Of a stretch of DNA of 20,855 bases, positions 1-6,686 are shown one piece after another. The position numbers were made by a program, and so were the translations under genes. The DNA comes from DATMNI01 sp035570275 (lineage in GTDB: Bacteria > Acidobacteriota > Terriglobia > Bryobacterales > Bryobacteraceae), in assembly GCA_035570275.1 (NCBI GenBank), contig DATMNI010000242.1:1-20855 (forward strand), in the 5' to 3' direction. Below the pieces are notes generated by a model. It was not told the origin of the DNA, did not search any database, and saw nothing but the letters and a program-made list of their open reading frames with translations. Positions within the stretch are counted from its first letter, which is position 1, and each line of letters starts with the position of its first letter.

Positions 1-143
1 ACCTCTGCCACCTCGCCAACGCCAGTTACCGCACGGGCCGCAAGCTGAACGTGGATGCGGCGGCTGGGCGCTTCACCGGCGATGGCGCCGCTGAGGCCAA
101 CCTGTTGTTGACTAGAAAGTATCGCGCGCCTTATGTCGTCTAA
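1..143 (+). CDS. C-terminal end of a Gfo/Idh/MocA family oxidoreductase (partial)
   Basis: Reading from base 3 gives 46 residues before a TAA at 141-143, starting LCHLANASYRTGRKL and ending RKYRAPYVV. This is the typical tail of exported Gfo/Idh/MocA oxidoreductases in Acidobacteriota and Planctomycetota. The complete paralogue at 5173-6465 has the matching passage HLANISYRVGRTI followed by a GD-EA element and an R-YR-V ending. The NAD(P)-binding and catalytic parts lie outside the window, so substrate and cofactor cannot be judged. The 5' end is missing because the window begins here. Family assignment rests on similarity to the paralogue and on memory of the family's C-terminus. Confidence 0.75.
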   Translation, partial: LCHLANASYRTGRKLNVDAAAGRFTGDGAAEANLLLTRKYRAPYVV

Positions 144-174
144 ACGTGGTTAAGGTAGGAAGCAGGGTTGCCGA

Positions 175-462
175 TTGACCGTCACACTTGATCTTCCGCC
201 CATTGTCGAACAGGCCTACCTGGCTGAGGCGCGGGCCACGGGTGTGCCGCTTAACGAGTTGATGCGCGAAGTCTTGATCGCCGGGCAGCCGGCCCTGCAC
301 GTCACGGAAACGGTCTTCGAGCAAGGGTTAGGCCTCTTCGGCGGTCCGGAAGATGCGGCTTTGCTGGATGAGGTTGTGGCCATCGCCTACGAGGAACGGC
401 GCGCCCCACCAGCCCGTCCGCAGCGCTCTAGCCAGACTGGAAATGGCCTTGGCATAGCTTAA
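175..462 (+). CDS. VapB-like antitoxin of a type II toxin-antitoxin pair, tail possibly altered
   Basis: This 95-residue protein begins at TTG 175, preceded by an AAGGTAGGAAG stretch at 152-162. Residues 3-35 (TLDLPP then E-AYLAEARA-GVPLNELMREVL) resemble the N-terminal DNA-binding part of small antitoxins encoded next to PIN-domain toxins. The later LFGGPEDAALLDE-V-AYEER element is also common in such antitoxins. Known family members repress their own operon and neutralise a VapC RNase. The last 20 or so residues (from RRAPPARPQ) look non-native and may come from the rearrangement that damaged the downstream toxin gene. Whether a functional protein is made is uncertain, since no intact toxin follows. 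Confidence 0.5.
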   Translation: MTVTLDLPPIVEQAYLAEARATGVPLNELMREVLIAGQPALHVTETVFEQGLGLFGGPEDAALLDEVVAIAYEERRAPPARPQRSSQTGNGLGIA

Positions 463-640
463 CCAAAACGAGCAGATTACGCCGCTCAATGCCGATTACC
501 TGGCAGCCGCAACCATCAAGGCAACGGCACGAAAGCAAGGCTCCATTCTCGAACTTCCCGACTGCCTGACTGTCGCCGTTCGGCTTCAGATGCCGCTTGT
601 AATCGGAAACACCGAGAATTTCCCGGCATTCAACGGATCG
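458..640 (+). pseudogene. Remnant of a VapC-type PIN-domain toxin (C-terminal half)
   Basis: In frame 2, immediately after a TAG at 455-457, the translation contains NADYLAAATIKATARKQG, then LELPDCLTVAVRLQMPLV, then IGNTENFPAFNGSG. This is the ending of a PIN-domain ribonuclease: a conserved Asp in the D-L-A-A helix, then the NT--F motif. The N-terminal half with the first catalytic Asp is absent, and no start or ribosome site precedes the remnant. It lies just behind the antitoxin-like gene, as a vapBC operon would. I read it as a toxin gene truncated by deletion. The frame stays open downstream to 922, but residues after about 645 no longer resemble PIN proteins. Confidence 0.55.
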
Positions 641-644
641 GGAT

Positions 645-980
645 CATGGCCCGCTGGAATTTTGATGGTCAAGACGGTCTTTTCGCAGCCGGAATGGCAA
701 CAAGAGACGAGTTCGCAATACGCGCCGGCCAAGCCTTCCAAACCCGAGTACGCCGACTGGCTAACTTTTGAAGTTTGGTTGTCCGCCGATGTAGCGGACG
801 GCGAAACCTGGAAGCTTGCTTCAAGCGAATGCAGGGTTGTGGAAACTCGGACCAAGCGAGTCTATCGAGATCTCAGCATCATTGACCCGCACTACAAAAA
901 TGGTAATAATATATTTGACTAAGGGCCACCATAAATGTCACGCCGAAACGAGCCCCTACCTCGATGGGCTAAGGTTCCTC
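645..980. other. Non-coding or degenerate stretch before the DUF3800 gene
   Basis: About 335 bases have no reading frame I can assign. The frame running out of the PIN remnant stays open to 922, but its sequence resembles no family and it has no initiation site of its own. An AT-rich patch at 882-915, unusual for this window, may hold the promoter of the next gene. Confidence 0.4.
882..912 (+). promoter_or_regulatory. Possible sigma-70-type promoter for the DUF3800 gene
   Basis: TTGACC at 882-887 is followed by an AT-rich run with TAATAA at 904-909 (16-base spacer) or TAATAT at 907-912 (19-base spacer). Neither spacing with hexamer is ideal. It is the only AT-rich block upstream of the start at 981, which makes a promoter plausible but unproven. 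Confidence 0.3.
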
Positions 981-1850
981 ATGCATCATTCCGAAGATCC
1001 TGGGCGGAAAGCTTTTTCCTTGACCTGCTACTGTGACGACAGCGCTTCAGATGAGTGCTCTCAGAATGCCGTAATCGGTGGCTTTCTAATGAGTAAAGAG
1101 GCATTTATCTCTTTTGATCGGTCCTGGCGTAGAGCGCTAGACCGATACGGCGTCAAGCCCCCATTCAAAGTCAAAGCTCTGGCAAAGATTGGCCTCTATC
1201 CAGAGATGAGGCGTGCGCTCCTACAAGAACTGGTCGGAATCGTGAATCACCACAAGTTCTACAGTCTTTCGGTCTTGGTTCCACAGGAAGAATTCAAGGC
1301 GCTTCTGTCCATGGAAGTCTACCGCCGGTTGCTGAGTCCCTATACGTTCGCGTTCCTAAGCGCGGTTATGGTGAACCACATGGAAATGGAACGGATTGGC
1401 AAACATTCGCCAGAGCAAAGGGCCATTGTCAATTACCTGCACGACACCGACAACCGATACGAACGCCAATTGCGGGCGGGCTATAAGTTGATCGTGGAGT
1501 GGCAAGAGCGCTACCGGCCATCAATCCACACCGGCGCAATGGCGACAGATTCGGATGATAATGTGAGCGCCCTGCAAGCCTCTGACATGATCGCATGGAT
1601 AGTTAACCGGAAATCGACTACTGGCCTCACGGAAGAGTTTGAGGGGATTGAGGATTTGTTTGGTTCAACCCCTTACTCCTCCATCGGCGAACAGCCAAGT
1701 GGCAAGAGCAATTTTCATATTTCTATTGACGTTCCCGCAAGTGGAATCGAAATGCTTGCGGACGGAATCAATCTTTGGCTTGATGCGGGCATCATGCCAA
1801 ACTCGTTATCTGAGATGGGCTCCGCCCCGCCGCATTTGATTTTGGAATAG
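981..1850 (+). CDS. DUF3800 domain protein
   Basis: From ATG 981 the protein has 289 residues. AAGG lies six bases upstream, which is why I prefer this start to the in-frame ATGs at 816 and 900. Near the N-terminus CYCDDSASDE (16-25) matches the YxDDSG-type acidic motif of DUF3800, followed by VIGGFLMS. Near residues 198-206 LQASDMIAW matches the conserved C-terminal Q-AD-IAW motif. DUF3800 proteins are thought to have an RNase H-like fold with these acids at the active centre. Many are phage- or island-associated, and their biochemical role is not settled. The residue after the second Asp is Ser-Ala rather than Ser-Gly, a mild departure. It sits alone in an accessory stretch behind a broken toxin-antitoxin locus. 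Confidence 0.7.
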   Translation: MHHSEDPGRKAFSLTCYCDDSASDECSQNAVIGGFLMSKEAFISFDRSWRRALDRYGVKPPFKVKALAKIGLYPEMRRALLQELVGIVNHHKFYSLSVLVPQEEFKALLSMEVYRRLLSPYTFAFLSAVMVNHMEMERIGKHSPEQRAIVNYLHDTDNRYERQLRAGYKLIVEWQERYRPSIHTGAMATDSDDNVSALQASDMIAWIVNRKSTTGLTEEFEGIEDLFGSTPYSSIGEQPSGKSNFHISIDVPASGIEMLADGINLWLDAGIMPNSLSEMGSAPPHLILE

Positions 1851-1948
1851 GAAGAGCGGTAGCGTTCGGCCTGATTGCTTGCTCACTTTAGTTGACACCC
1901 AACCCCTAACCAGATCCGGTCTTGAATGTTGCCCTGCTTCAGGTTCAA

Positions 1949-2353
1949 ATGCTAGCTATGAAACGTGCCTTAGTTCTAGCTCTGATGTTCGTTGGAGGAC
2001 TCCATGCGGGAGATCGCCCGATAACGATTTCGGCTCCGGCAGAGAAACAACTGGTGGATCTGGGGCTAAAGGTGGAGACGATAGCCTTTCGTACAGACCA
2101 CAAGCTTGTCAGCTATCTCAAGTTGGTTGTGGCCTTGAGGAACACGACAGATCACGCTTACGATAGAGTGGCCGTGACGATGGTACTGCTGGACAAGGAC
2201 GGAAATGAAACCGGGATTAGCCAAACCGTAGACCTCCAAGACGTCACTTCCGGAAGTCTTGCACAAGTAACGGCACGTGCCCGCTTCGGAGGGCTTATGC
2301 GTGGGACGGAGTACCGGGTAGCAAAAGTGGAAGCGTTTCAGAAGGCGTTGTGA
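1949..2353 (+). CDS. Small secreted protein of unknown function
   Basis: This 134-residue protein starts at ATG 1949, which has CAGG five bases upstream; ATG 1958 is an alternative. The N-terminus (MKRALVLALMFVGGLHA) is a clear Sec signal peptide with likely cleavage near HAG. The mature part is mostly beta-strand. It contains YLKLVVALRNTTDHAYDRV and VTMVLLDKDGNE, a pattern seen in FxLYD-like or Ig-like extracytoplasmic domains where a secondary-interaction strand is followed by a turn. I do not recognise a specific family. It stands alone, with no operon partner at close spacing, and lies between the DUF3800 gene and the MetE-like gene. Function is unknown. Confidence 0.6.
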   Translation: MLAMKRALVLALMFVGGLHAGDRPITISAPAEKQLVDLGLKVETIAFRTDHKLVSYLKLVVALRNTTDHAYDRVAVTMVLLDKDGNETGISQTVDLQDVTSGSLAQVTARARFGGLMRGTEYRVAKVEAFQKAL

Positions 2354-2602
2354 AATTGCGGTAGAAATCGAAGGCGTGAAGGCAGACCTCCCCACGGGTC
2401 CGGGAATGGACCGATTCATCGCTGCGATGGACAAGTTTCTATCCGAACTTTCTTTGATCTGTTGCCGGATAAATCGCCGCGAGCTGGCGTTTTCACTCTG
2501 ACATTGGGTGATGAAAGGTAGGATGCCGCCAAGGGCACTGAACAGACATCCACTCTGACCCATCCTCGCCAGTTGATATCATTACCGGTGTACCGAACCC
2601 AC

Positions 2603-3613
2603 ATGTCGTCTGATCCCGCAATCCTCACCACCACTGTCGGCTCCTACCCCGTCCCTGAATGGCTGGCGGCGCTGCCCAGCGAGCAGGCGCGTCTGGACGC
2701 CACACGCGTGGTCTTCGACATCCAGCGCCAGGCCGGCATCGATCTGCCCACCGATGGCGAACTATACCGCTTCGACGGGAACCATCCCGACACTAACGGG
2801 ATGATCGAGTATTTCATCCGCCCCATGGCGGGCATACGCGCCCAGGTGGGCCGCAGCGATCACGAAGCCTTCGCCCGCATCAACGCCATGCGGTTCCGCC
2901 GCAAGGCCGCGGGCGTGGTGGAGGCGCCGCTGGGCGAGGGCTCGCTCAACCTGCTGGCCGATTGTGAACTGGCCGCCAGTGTGGCGGGCGGTCCATTCAA
3001 GTTCACGGTCACCAGTCCGTACATGCTGGCGCGCACGCTGCTGGACGGGCATTACGGCAGCTTTGCAGAGTTATTGATTGCCGTCGCCGGCGTGCTGGCG
3101 CAACAGGTGGCCGGCCTTCCGTGTACCTGCCTGCAAGTGGATGAGGCCAATATCCCGGGCAACCCGTCGGACGGCCCCATCGCCGCGGCGGCCATCAATC
3201 GCGTGCTCGATGCCTTCCAGGGTACGCGCGCCGTGCACCTCTGTTTCGGCAACTATGGCGGCCAGACCATCCAGAAAGGCGAATGGCGGGCGCTGGTCGA
3301 TTTCCTGAACCAGTTGCACGTGGACCACCTGGTGCTGGAGATGGCGCACCGTTCCGCGGCCGATCTGGAAGCGCTCAAAGATGTGGATCCGCGCATCCGG
3401 CTGGGCATTGGCGTGGTGGACGTGAAGGTCAACCACGTGGAGACGCCCGAGGAGATCGCCGGCGCTCTGGACCGCGCCGAAAGCGTATTGGGGCGCGGAC
3501 GCGTGGGTTGGATTCATCCCGACTGCGGTTTCTGGATGCTGAAACGCTCCGTGGCCGACCGCAAGATGGCCGCGCTGTCCAGGGGCCGCGACCTGTACCT
3601 GGGGCGCGGATGA
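2603..3613 (+). CDS. Core-MetE-like cobalamin-independent methyltransferase
   Basis: The 336-residue product corresponds to the catalytic C-terminal half of cobalamin-independent methionine synthase. Visible motifs are TTVGSYP (10-16), TDGE (50-53), QVDEANIP (178-185), HLCFGNYGG (212-220), LEMA (245-248), GIGVVDVK (268-275) and HPDCGF (305-310). H212, C214, E246 and C308 match the four zinc ligands of MetE, so a thiol methyl transfer is likely. The length fits the short core-MetE group, many of which use methyl donors other than polyglutamyl folate, so true methionine synthesis is not assured. I chose ATG 2603 because VGSYP then falls at the usual distance; a TTG at 2573 is in frame. Its stop overlaps the next start (ATGA), so the two genes are translationally coupled. 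Confidence 0.85.
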   Translation: MSSDPAILTTTVGSYPVPEWLAALPSEQARLDATRVVFDIQRQAGIDLPTDGELYRFDGNHPDTNGMIEYFIRPMAGIRAQVGRSDHEAFARINAMRFRRKAAGVVEAPLGEGSLNLLADCELAASVAGGPFKFTVTSPYMLARTLLDGHYGSFAELLIAVAGVLAQQVAGLPCTCLQVDEANIPGNPSDGPIAAAAINRVLDAFQGTRAVHLCFGNYGGQTIQKGEWRALVDFLNQLHVDHLVLEMAHRSAADLEALKDVDPRIRLGIGVVDVKVNHVETPEEIAGALDRAESVLGRGRVGWIHPDCGFWMLKRSVADRKMAALSRGRDLYLGRG

Positions 3614-4743
3614 TCGCCCTGCGGGACCGCGGCTATCGGGACCGCGCCACCGGCGCGCAAGTCTGGCAGGTGACCGAAGGGCCGGCCATCAACCACCCCA
3701 CGTACTTTCTGCAAAGCTCGTTTTTCCCTGGCGGCCGGGAGATGTTCTTCACGTCGTACCGCACCGGCTCGGCCCAGTTATTCGAGGCCGCGCTAGATTC
3801 CGCGCTCGACTCGGGGATCGATTCGGGGCTCGACTCGGGCACGCCGCGGCAGATTACCAGCGGGGAGGCCATCCATCCCTTTTCGGCGGCGCTGCATCCC
3901 GATGGCGAGACCCTGGTCTTCACCCGCGGCGGCGGCCTGTGGGCCATCCACCGGCACACGCTAGCACAGCGTTGCATCGCCGATCACGCCGGCGCGCAGT
4001 TGGGCGAATGCTCCATCAGCCGCGATGGCGAGTGGCTCACCGCCGCGTTCAAATCCGGCGCGCAATCGGGCCTGGTGGCCGGACGCTTCGACGGATCCGG
4101 CTGGCATACCATTCCATTCCCGCGCACCGTGATTCATCCACAGTTCCATCCACTGGAACCGGATTGGATTGAGTTCGCGGGCGACCCGGCCCCGCGCATG
4201 CACCGCGTCCGGCGCGACGGCAACGGCCTGGAATGCCTGTACCAGCACGGCAACGACGAGTTCCTGGTTCACGAAACTTTTCTCGGCGACTCGGGCGACC
4301 TGGTGTTCACGGTCTGGCCGCGCGCCTTGCGCCGGATGGACTGGACCACCCGCGAAATCCGCACCATCGTGGAGTACAACGCCTGGCACATCGCGCCCGA
4401 TCGCCGCGGCCGGCGTGTCCTCTGCGACACCAACCACCCGGATGAGGGATTGCAGATCATCGACGCCGCCACGGGCGCACGCCGCCAGCTTTGTCTAAGC
4501 GAATCCAGCAACCAGGGCACGCAGTGGCGCCACTCGCGCTACGCACTGGCCGAAGATTTCGCGCAGGCGCGGAACGCTCTGAGCTGGATGGAGAGCGCTG
4601 CCGACACCGTGTACGGCCCGCAGTGGAGCCACCCGCACCCTTCGTGGTCCACCGACGAAACCAAGGTGGCCTTCGCCAGCGACCGCACGGGAACGGCGCA
4701 GGTGTACGTGGTGGAGGTTTCCGCTTCGGAAACCGCTTGCTGA
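3610..4743 (+). CDS. Oligogalacturonate-lyase-like (PL22) seven-bladed propeller protein
   Basis: Starting at ATG 3610, which overlaps the preceding stop, the protein has 377 residues without a signal peptide. Blade motifs include FFPGGREMFFTSYRTG, ALHPDGETLVFTR, HPQFHPLEPDWIEF, HETFLGDSGDLVFT, HIAPDRRGRRVLCDTNHPD and SHPHPSWSTDETKVAFASDRTGTAQVY. The HPQF-P, HE--L and HPHPS-S elements with their histidines match oligogalacturonate lyase (family PL22), which cleaves unsaturated digalacturonate with a His-bound metal. Many remote homologues carry this fold without proven lyase activity, so the substrate is uncertain. Residues 62-77 are four tandem LDSG-type units, a low-complexity insert. A hairpin lies just downstream at 4748-4776. 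Confidence 0.7.
   Translation: MIALRDRGYRDRATGAQVWQVTEGPAINHPTYFLQSSFFPGGREMFFTSYRTGSAQLFEAALDSALDSGIDSGLDSGTPRQITSGEAIHPFSAALHPDGETLVFTRGGGLWAIHRHTLAQRCIADHAGAQLGECSISRDGEWLTAAFKSGAQSGLVAGRFDGSGWHTIPFPRTVIHPQFHPLEPDWIEFAGDPAPRMHRVRRDGNGLECLYQHGNDEFLVHETFLGDSGDLVFTVWPRALRRMDWTTREIRTIVEYNAWHIAPDRRGRRVLCDTNHPDEGLQIIDAATGARRQLCLSESSNQGTQWRHSRYALAEDFAQARNALSWMESAADTVYGPQWSHPHPSWSTDETKVAFASDRTGTAQVYVVEVSASETAC
3793..3840 (+). repeat. Four in-frame 12-nt units coding LDSA-LDSG-IDSG-LDSG
   Basis: Four consecutive 12-base units, variants of CTCGACTCGGGG, lie inside the propeller gene. They encode a 16-residue acidic, flexible insert between the second strand pair and TPRQITSG. Unit length is a multiple of three, so gain or loss keeps the frame. 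Confidence 0.85.
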
Positions 4744-4747
4744 CGCG

Positions 4748-4776
4748 CGCGGCTCAGAACACCATTCAGAGCCGCG
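4748..4776. terminator. Hairpin behind the MetE/propeller pair, possible terminator or dispersed repeat
   Basis: CGCGGCTC at 4748-4755 pairs with GAGCCGCG at 4769-4776. After one A-A mismatch, GAA pairs with TTC around the 5-base loop CACCA. The stem begins 5 bases after the stop of the propeller gene, as expected for a terminator, but no T-run follows. It is followed by a GC-rich stretch (ACCGTAAGGGAGCGGT) that could be part of a repeat family. Confidence 0.5.
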
Positions 4777-4946
4777 ACCGTAAGGGAGCGGTTCTGGTCC
4801 ACCTGAAACATTTGCTCAGTTTATTGTTTCGCGGTGCCTTAGGCTGACACCCGGCGCTTCCCGGGTCAGGCGGGCAAAGGATCGAACGAGCGGCGAGGCT
4901 CATGTTCCGTTCCGGGGGTTTTCTGCGCGTCCCGGCGGCCCTGGGC

Positions 4947-4952
4947 TATAAT
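4947..4952 (+). promoter_or_regulatory. TATAAT -10 box upstream of the tRNA-Leu gene
   Basis: A perfect TATAAT lies about 98 bases before the tRNA 5' end, in otherwise GC-rich intergenic sequence. No convincing -35 hexamer is seen 16-18 bases upstream. Transcription from here would cover the tRNA-like fragment at 4983-5011 and then the intact tRNA. Confidence 0.4.
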
Positions 4953-4982
4953 TCGGAAGAGCACTCGGTGTCCTGCCCCAAT

Positions 4983-5011
4983 GCGGATGTGGCGAAATTA
5001 GCAGGCGCGCG
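4983..5011 (+). pseudogene. tRNA-Leu-like 5' fragment
   Basis: Bases 4990-5011 (TGGCGAAATTAGCAGGCGCG...) match the D-arm region 5057-5078 of the intact tRNA-Leu at 18 of 22 positions. They are preceded by GCGGATG, a plausible acceptor strand. After the D arm no leucine anticodon stem, long variable arm or T-arm follows. It is a 5' tRNA relic about 67 bases upstream of the real gene. Confidence 0.5.
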
Positions 5012-5049
5012 AATGTGACTTATAGCCTTTATTCCTGGAAGTATTAAAC

Positions 5050-5136
5050 GGCCTCATGGCGGAATTGGCAGACGCGCCAGATTTAGGTTCTGGTACTCGA
5101 GAGGGTGTTCCGGTTCGACCCCGGATGAGGCCACCA
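5050..5136 (+). tRNA. tRNA-Leu (anticodon TAG)
   Basis: The acceptor stem GGCCTCA pairs with TGAGGCC. The D arm has GCG/CGC with a GG in its loop. The anticodon stem CCAGA/TCTGG encloses the loop TTTAGGT with anticodon TAG. A long variable arm marks it as a class II tRNA, as leucine requires. The T arm TCCGG/CCGGA encloses TTCGACC. A73 is followed by an encoded CCA (5134-5136). It decodes CUA and, by wobble, other CUN codons. All arms are intact. Confidence 0.95.
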
Positions 5137-5160
5137 CAATAATCTGGAAGCCTCACCCCG

Positions 5161-5184
5161 CTACACCTTCGCCTACACCTTCTC
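5161..5184. repeat. 12-nt tandem duplication covering the stop codon of the oxidoreductase
   Basis: CTACACCTTCGC (5161-5172) is followed directly by CTACACCTTCTC (5173-5184), 11 of 12 identical. On the minus strand the second unit carries the real final codons EKV and TAG of the gene ending at 5173. The first repeats them as a spare stop. Confidence 0.75.
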
Positions 5185-6465
5185 CGGCACCACGAACCCC
5201 TCCCGGTAATCGCGCGTCATCAGCTTCGTGGCTTCCGGATCGCCCTGAATCGTCATCGTCTTCGGGTCGAAGTTGATGGTCCGGCCCACCCTGTACGAGA
5301 TGTTGGCCAGGTGCACCAGCACCGTCGAAGCCGCGCCTTCCTCCACCTCGGCGTTCAGCGTCGCGCGCTTTCGGCTGCGCACGGCATCGATGAAGTTCAG
5401 GAAATGGTCGCCGCCTTCGCTCTTCTCGGGGCCCTTCTCCTGCTCCTTGCCCAGCCACGTCTTGTACGAACTGTAGCTGTCCACCGCCAGGTAGCCCTTC
5501 GATCCATAGAACAGGTTGCCGATGGCGTTGTTGCCCTTCTCGTGAACCGTGGCCTCGCCGTTGCTCATCCAATGGCGGACTTCGAATTCCAGCATCTTCT
5601 TCTTGCCGGTTTCGTTGAACTCGAAGGCGCAGTTCAGCGTGTTGGGCGTTTCCTGATCGTCATCGAACATGAAGTGCCCGCCCATGGCGCTCACCTTGTT
5701 CGGGAACTTCACGCCCAGGCCCCAGCGGGCCACATCCATCTCATGGATTCCCTGGTTGCCCAGGTCGCCGTTGCCGGTGTCCCAGAACCAGTGCCAGGTA
5801 TAGTGAAAACGATTCTTGCTGAACGGGCGCTTGGGAGCGGGGCCGGTCCAAAGGTCATAGTCCACGCCTTCCGGAACTTCCGAAACCGGCGTGCGGCCAA
5901 TCGTGTCCCGCCACTTGAAGCACAGCCCGCGGCTCAGATAAACATCGCCGATCAAACCATCGCGCATGCTTTGCACCGCTTCCTGCACAGCTTTCGAAGA
6001 GCGGATCTGGCTTCCCTGCTGCACCATGCGGTCGTACTTGCGGGCGGCCGCCACAATCTGCTTTGTCTCGAAAATGTTGTGCGAGCACGGCTTCTCGACG
6101 TACACGTCTTTGCCGGCCTGGCATCCCCAGATGGTCTGCAGCGTGTGGTGATGGTTGGGCGTTGCCAGCGAAATGGCGTCAATGGTTTTGTCTTCCAGCA
6201 GCTTGCGAATGTCCTTGTAAGTGGCCGGCTTGTTCTTGCCCAGGGTTTCCAGTTGTTTAAGGCCTTTGGCAATGTGGGAGTCGTCGATATCGCAAATCGC
6301 CGCGATCTCCACATTGGGCAGCTTGCTGTAGCCCGCGATATGGTCCTTGCCGCGTCCGCCGATGCCCACGCAGGCAACGCGCACCGTGTCATTCGGGCTG
6401 GCAACCATGCTGGAACTGGCGCCGAGCGCGGCCGCCGAACTGAGTAAAAAGCTTCTTCGATCCAT
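5173..6465 (-). CDS. Tat-exported Gfo/Idh/MocA family oxidoreductase
   Basis: The 430-residue protein starts at ATG 6465, with AGGAAGGA just upstream; an in-frame extension to 6579 lacks a ribosome site. The N-terminus MDRRSFLLSSAAALGASS is a twin-arginine signal, so it probably folds with its NAD(P) cofactor before export. VRVACVGIGGRG (28-39) is the Rossmann dinucleotide site. VEKPCSHN (123-130) contains the conserved EKP lysine. NGDLGNQGIHEMDVARW (232-248) has the usual catalytic-region histidine. Such proteins oxidise or reduce sugars or inositols at a ring hydroxyl, including C3 of glucosides, with tightly held cofactor. The substrate here is unknown. Its C-terminus matches the partial gene at the window's start. 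It is transcribed divergently from flaG. Confidence 0.88.
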   Translation of the reverse strand: MDRRSFLLSSAAALGASSSMVASPNDTVRVACVGIGGRGKDHIAGYSKLPNVEIAAICDIDDSHIAKGLKQLETLGKNKPATYKDIRKLLEDKTIDAISLATPNHHHTLQTIWGCQAGKDVYVEKPCSHNIFETKQIVAAARKYDRMVQQGSQIRSSKAVQEAVQSMRDGLIGDVYLSRGLCFKWRDTIGRTPVSEVPEGVDYDLWTGPAPKRPFSKNRFHYTWHWFWDTGNGDLGNQGIHEMDVARWGLGVKFPNKVSAMGGHFMFDDDQETPNTLNCAFEFNETGKKKMLEFEVRHWMSNGEATVHEKGNNAIGNLFYGSKGYLAVDSYSSYKTWLGKEQEKGPEKSEGGDHFLNFIDAVRSRKRATLNAEVEEGAASTVLVHLANISYRVGRTINFDPKTMTIQGDPEATKLMTRDYREGFVVPEKV

Positions 6466-6592
6466 CGGGTTCCTTCCTGCCGGCCGCACCTGTCGATGTG
6501 AGCCGTTCTCCATCAGCATATCAGATGCCATGGGCCTAAGGGCTGCCGGTCGGCTTAAATTAGCGGTAACGCAGCCCACCCTCGGTCGCCTT

Positions 6593-6618
6593 TATAGTTT
6601 TCCAACTCTGACCGATAA
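6593..6618 (+). promoter_or_regulatory. Sigma-28 (FliA)-type promoter for flaG
   Basis: TATAGTTT at 6593-6600, 10 bases, then ACCGATAA at 6611-6618. The enterobacterial FliA consensus is TAAAGTTT-N11-GCCGATAA, so each box matches at 7 of 8 positions and the spacer is one base short. It lies about 70 bases before the flaG start, in the correct orientation. Confidence 0.6.
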
Positions 6619-6686
6619 GGATGGTGCAGGGAGCTTCATCGGCCATCCATTTACGCTGGACCGCCGGTCTCCCGAGCGGAGGCGTT

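Noticed and set aside
2066..2563. 165-residue open frame on the minus strand
   Set aside because: It overlaps the signal-peptide-bearing plus-strand gene 1949-2353 and has no recognisable content; the remaining 2354-2602 shows no convincing gene.
5311..6447. 378-residue open frame on the plus strand
   Set aside because: It is antisense to the Gfo/Idh/MocA gene, which has recognisable motifs and a ribosome site; the plus-strand translation resembles nothing.
6466..6579. 38-residue N-terminal extension of the minus-strand oxidoreductase
   Set aside because: It would bury the Tat signal, and the strong AGGAAGGA site precedes ATG 6465.
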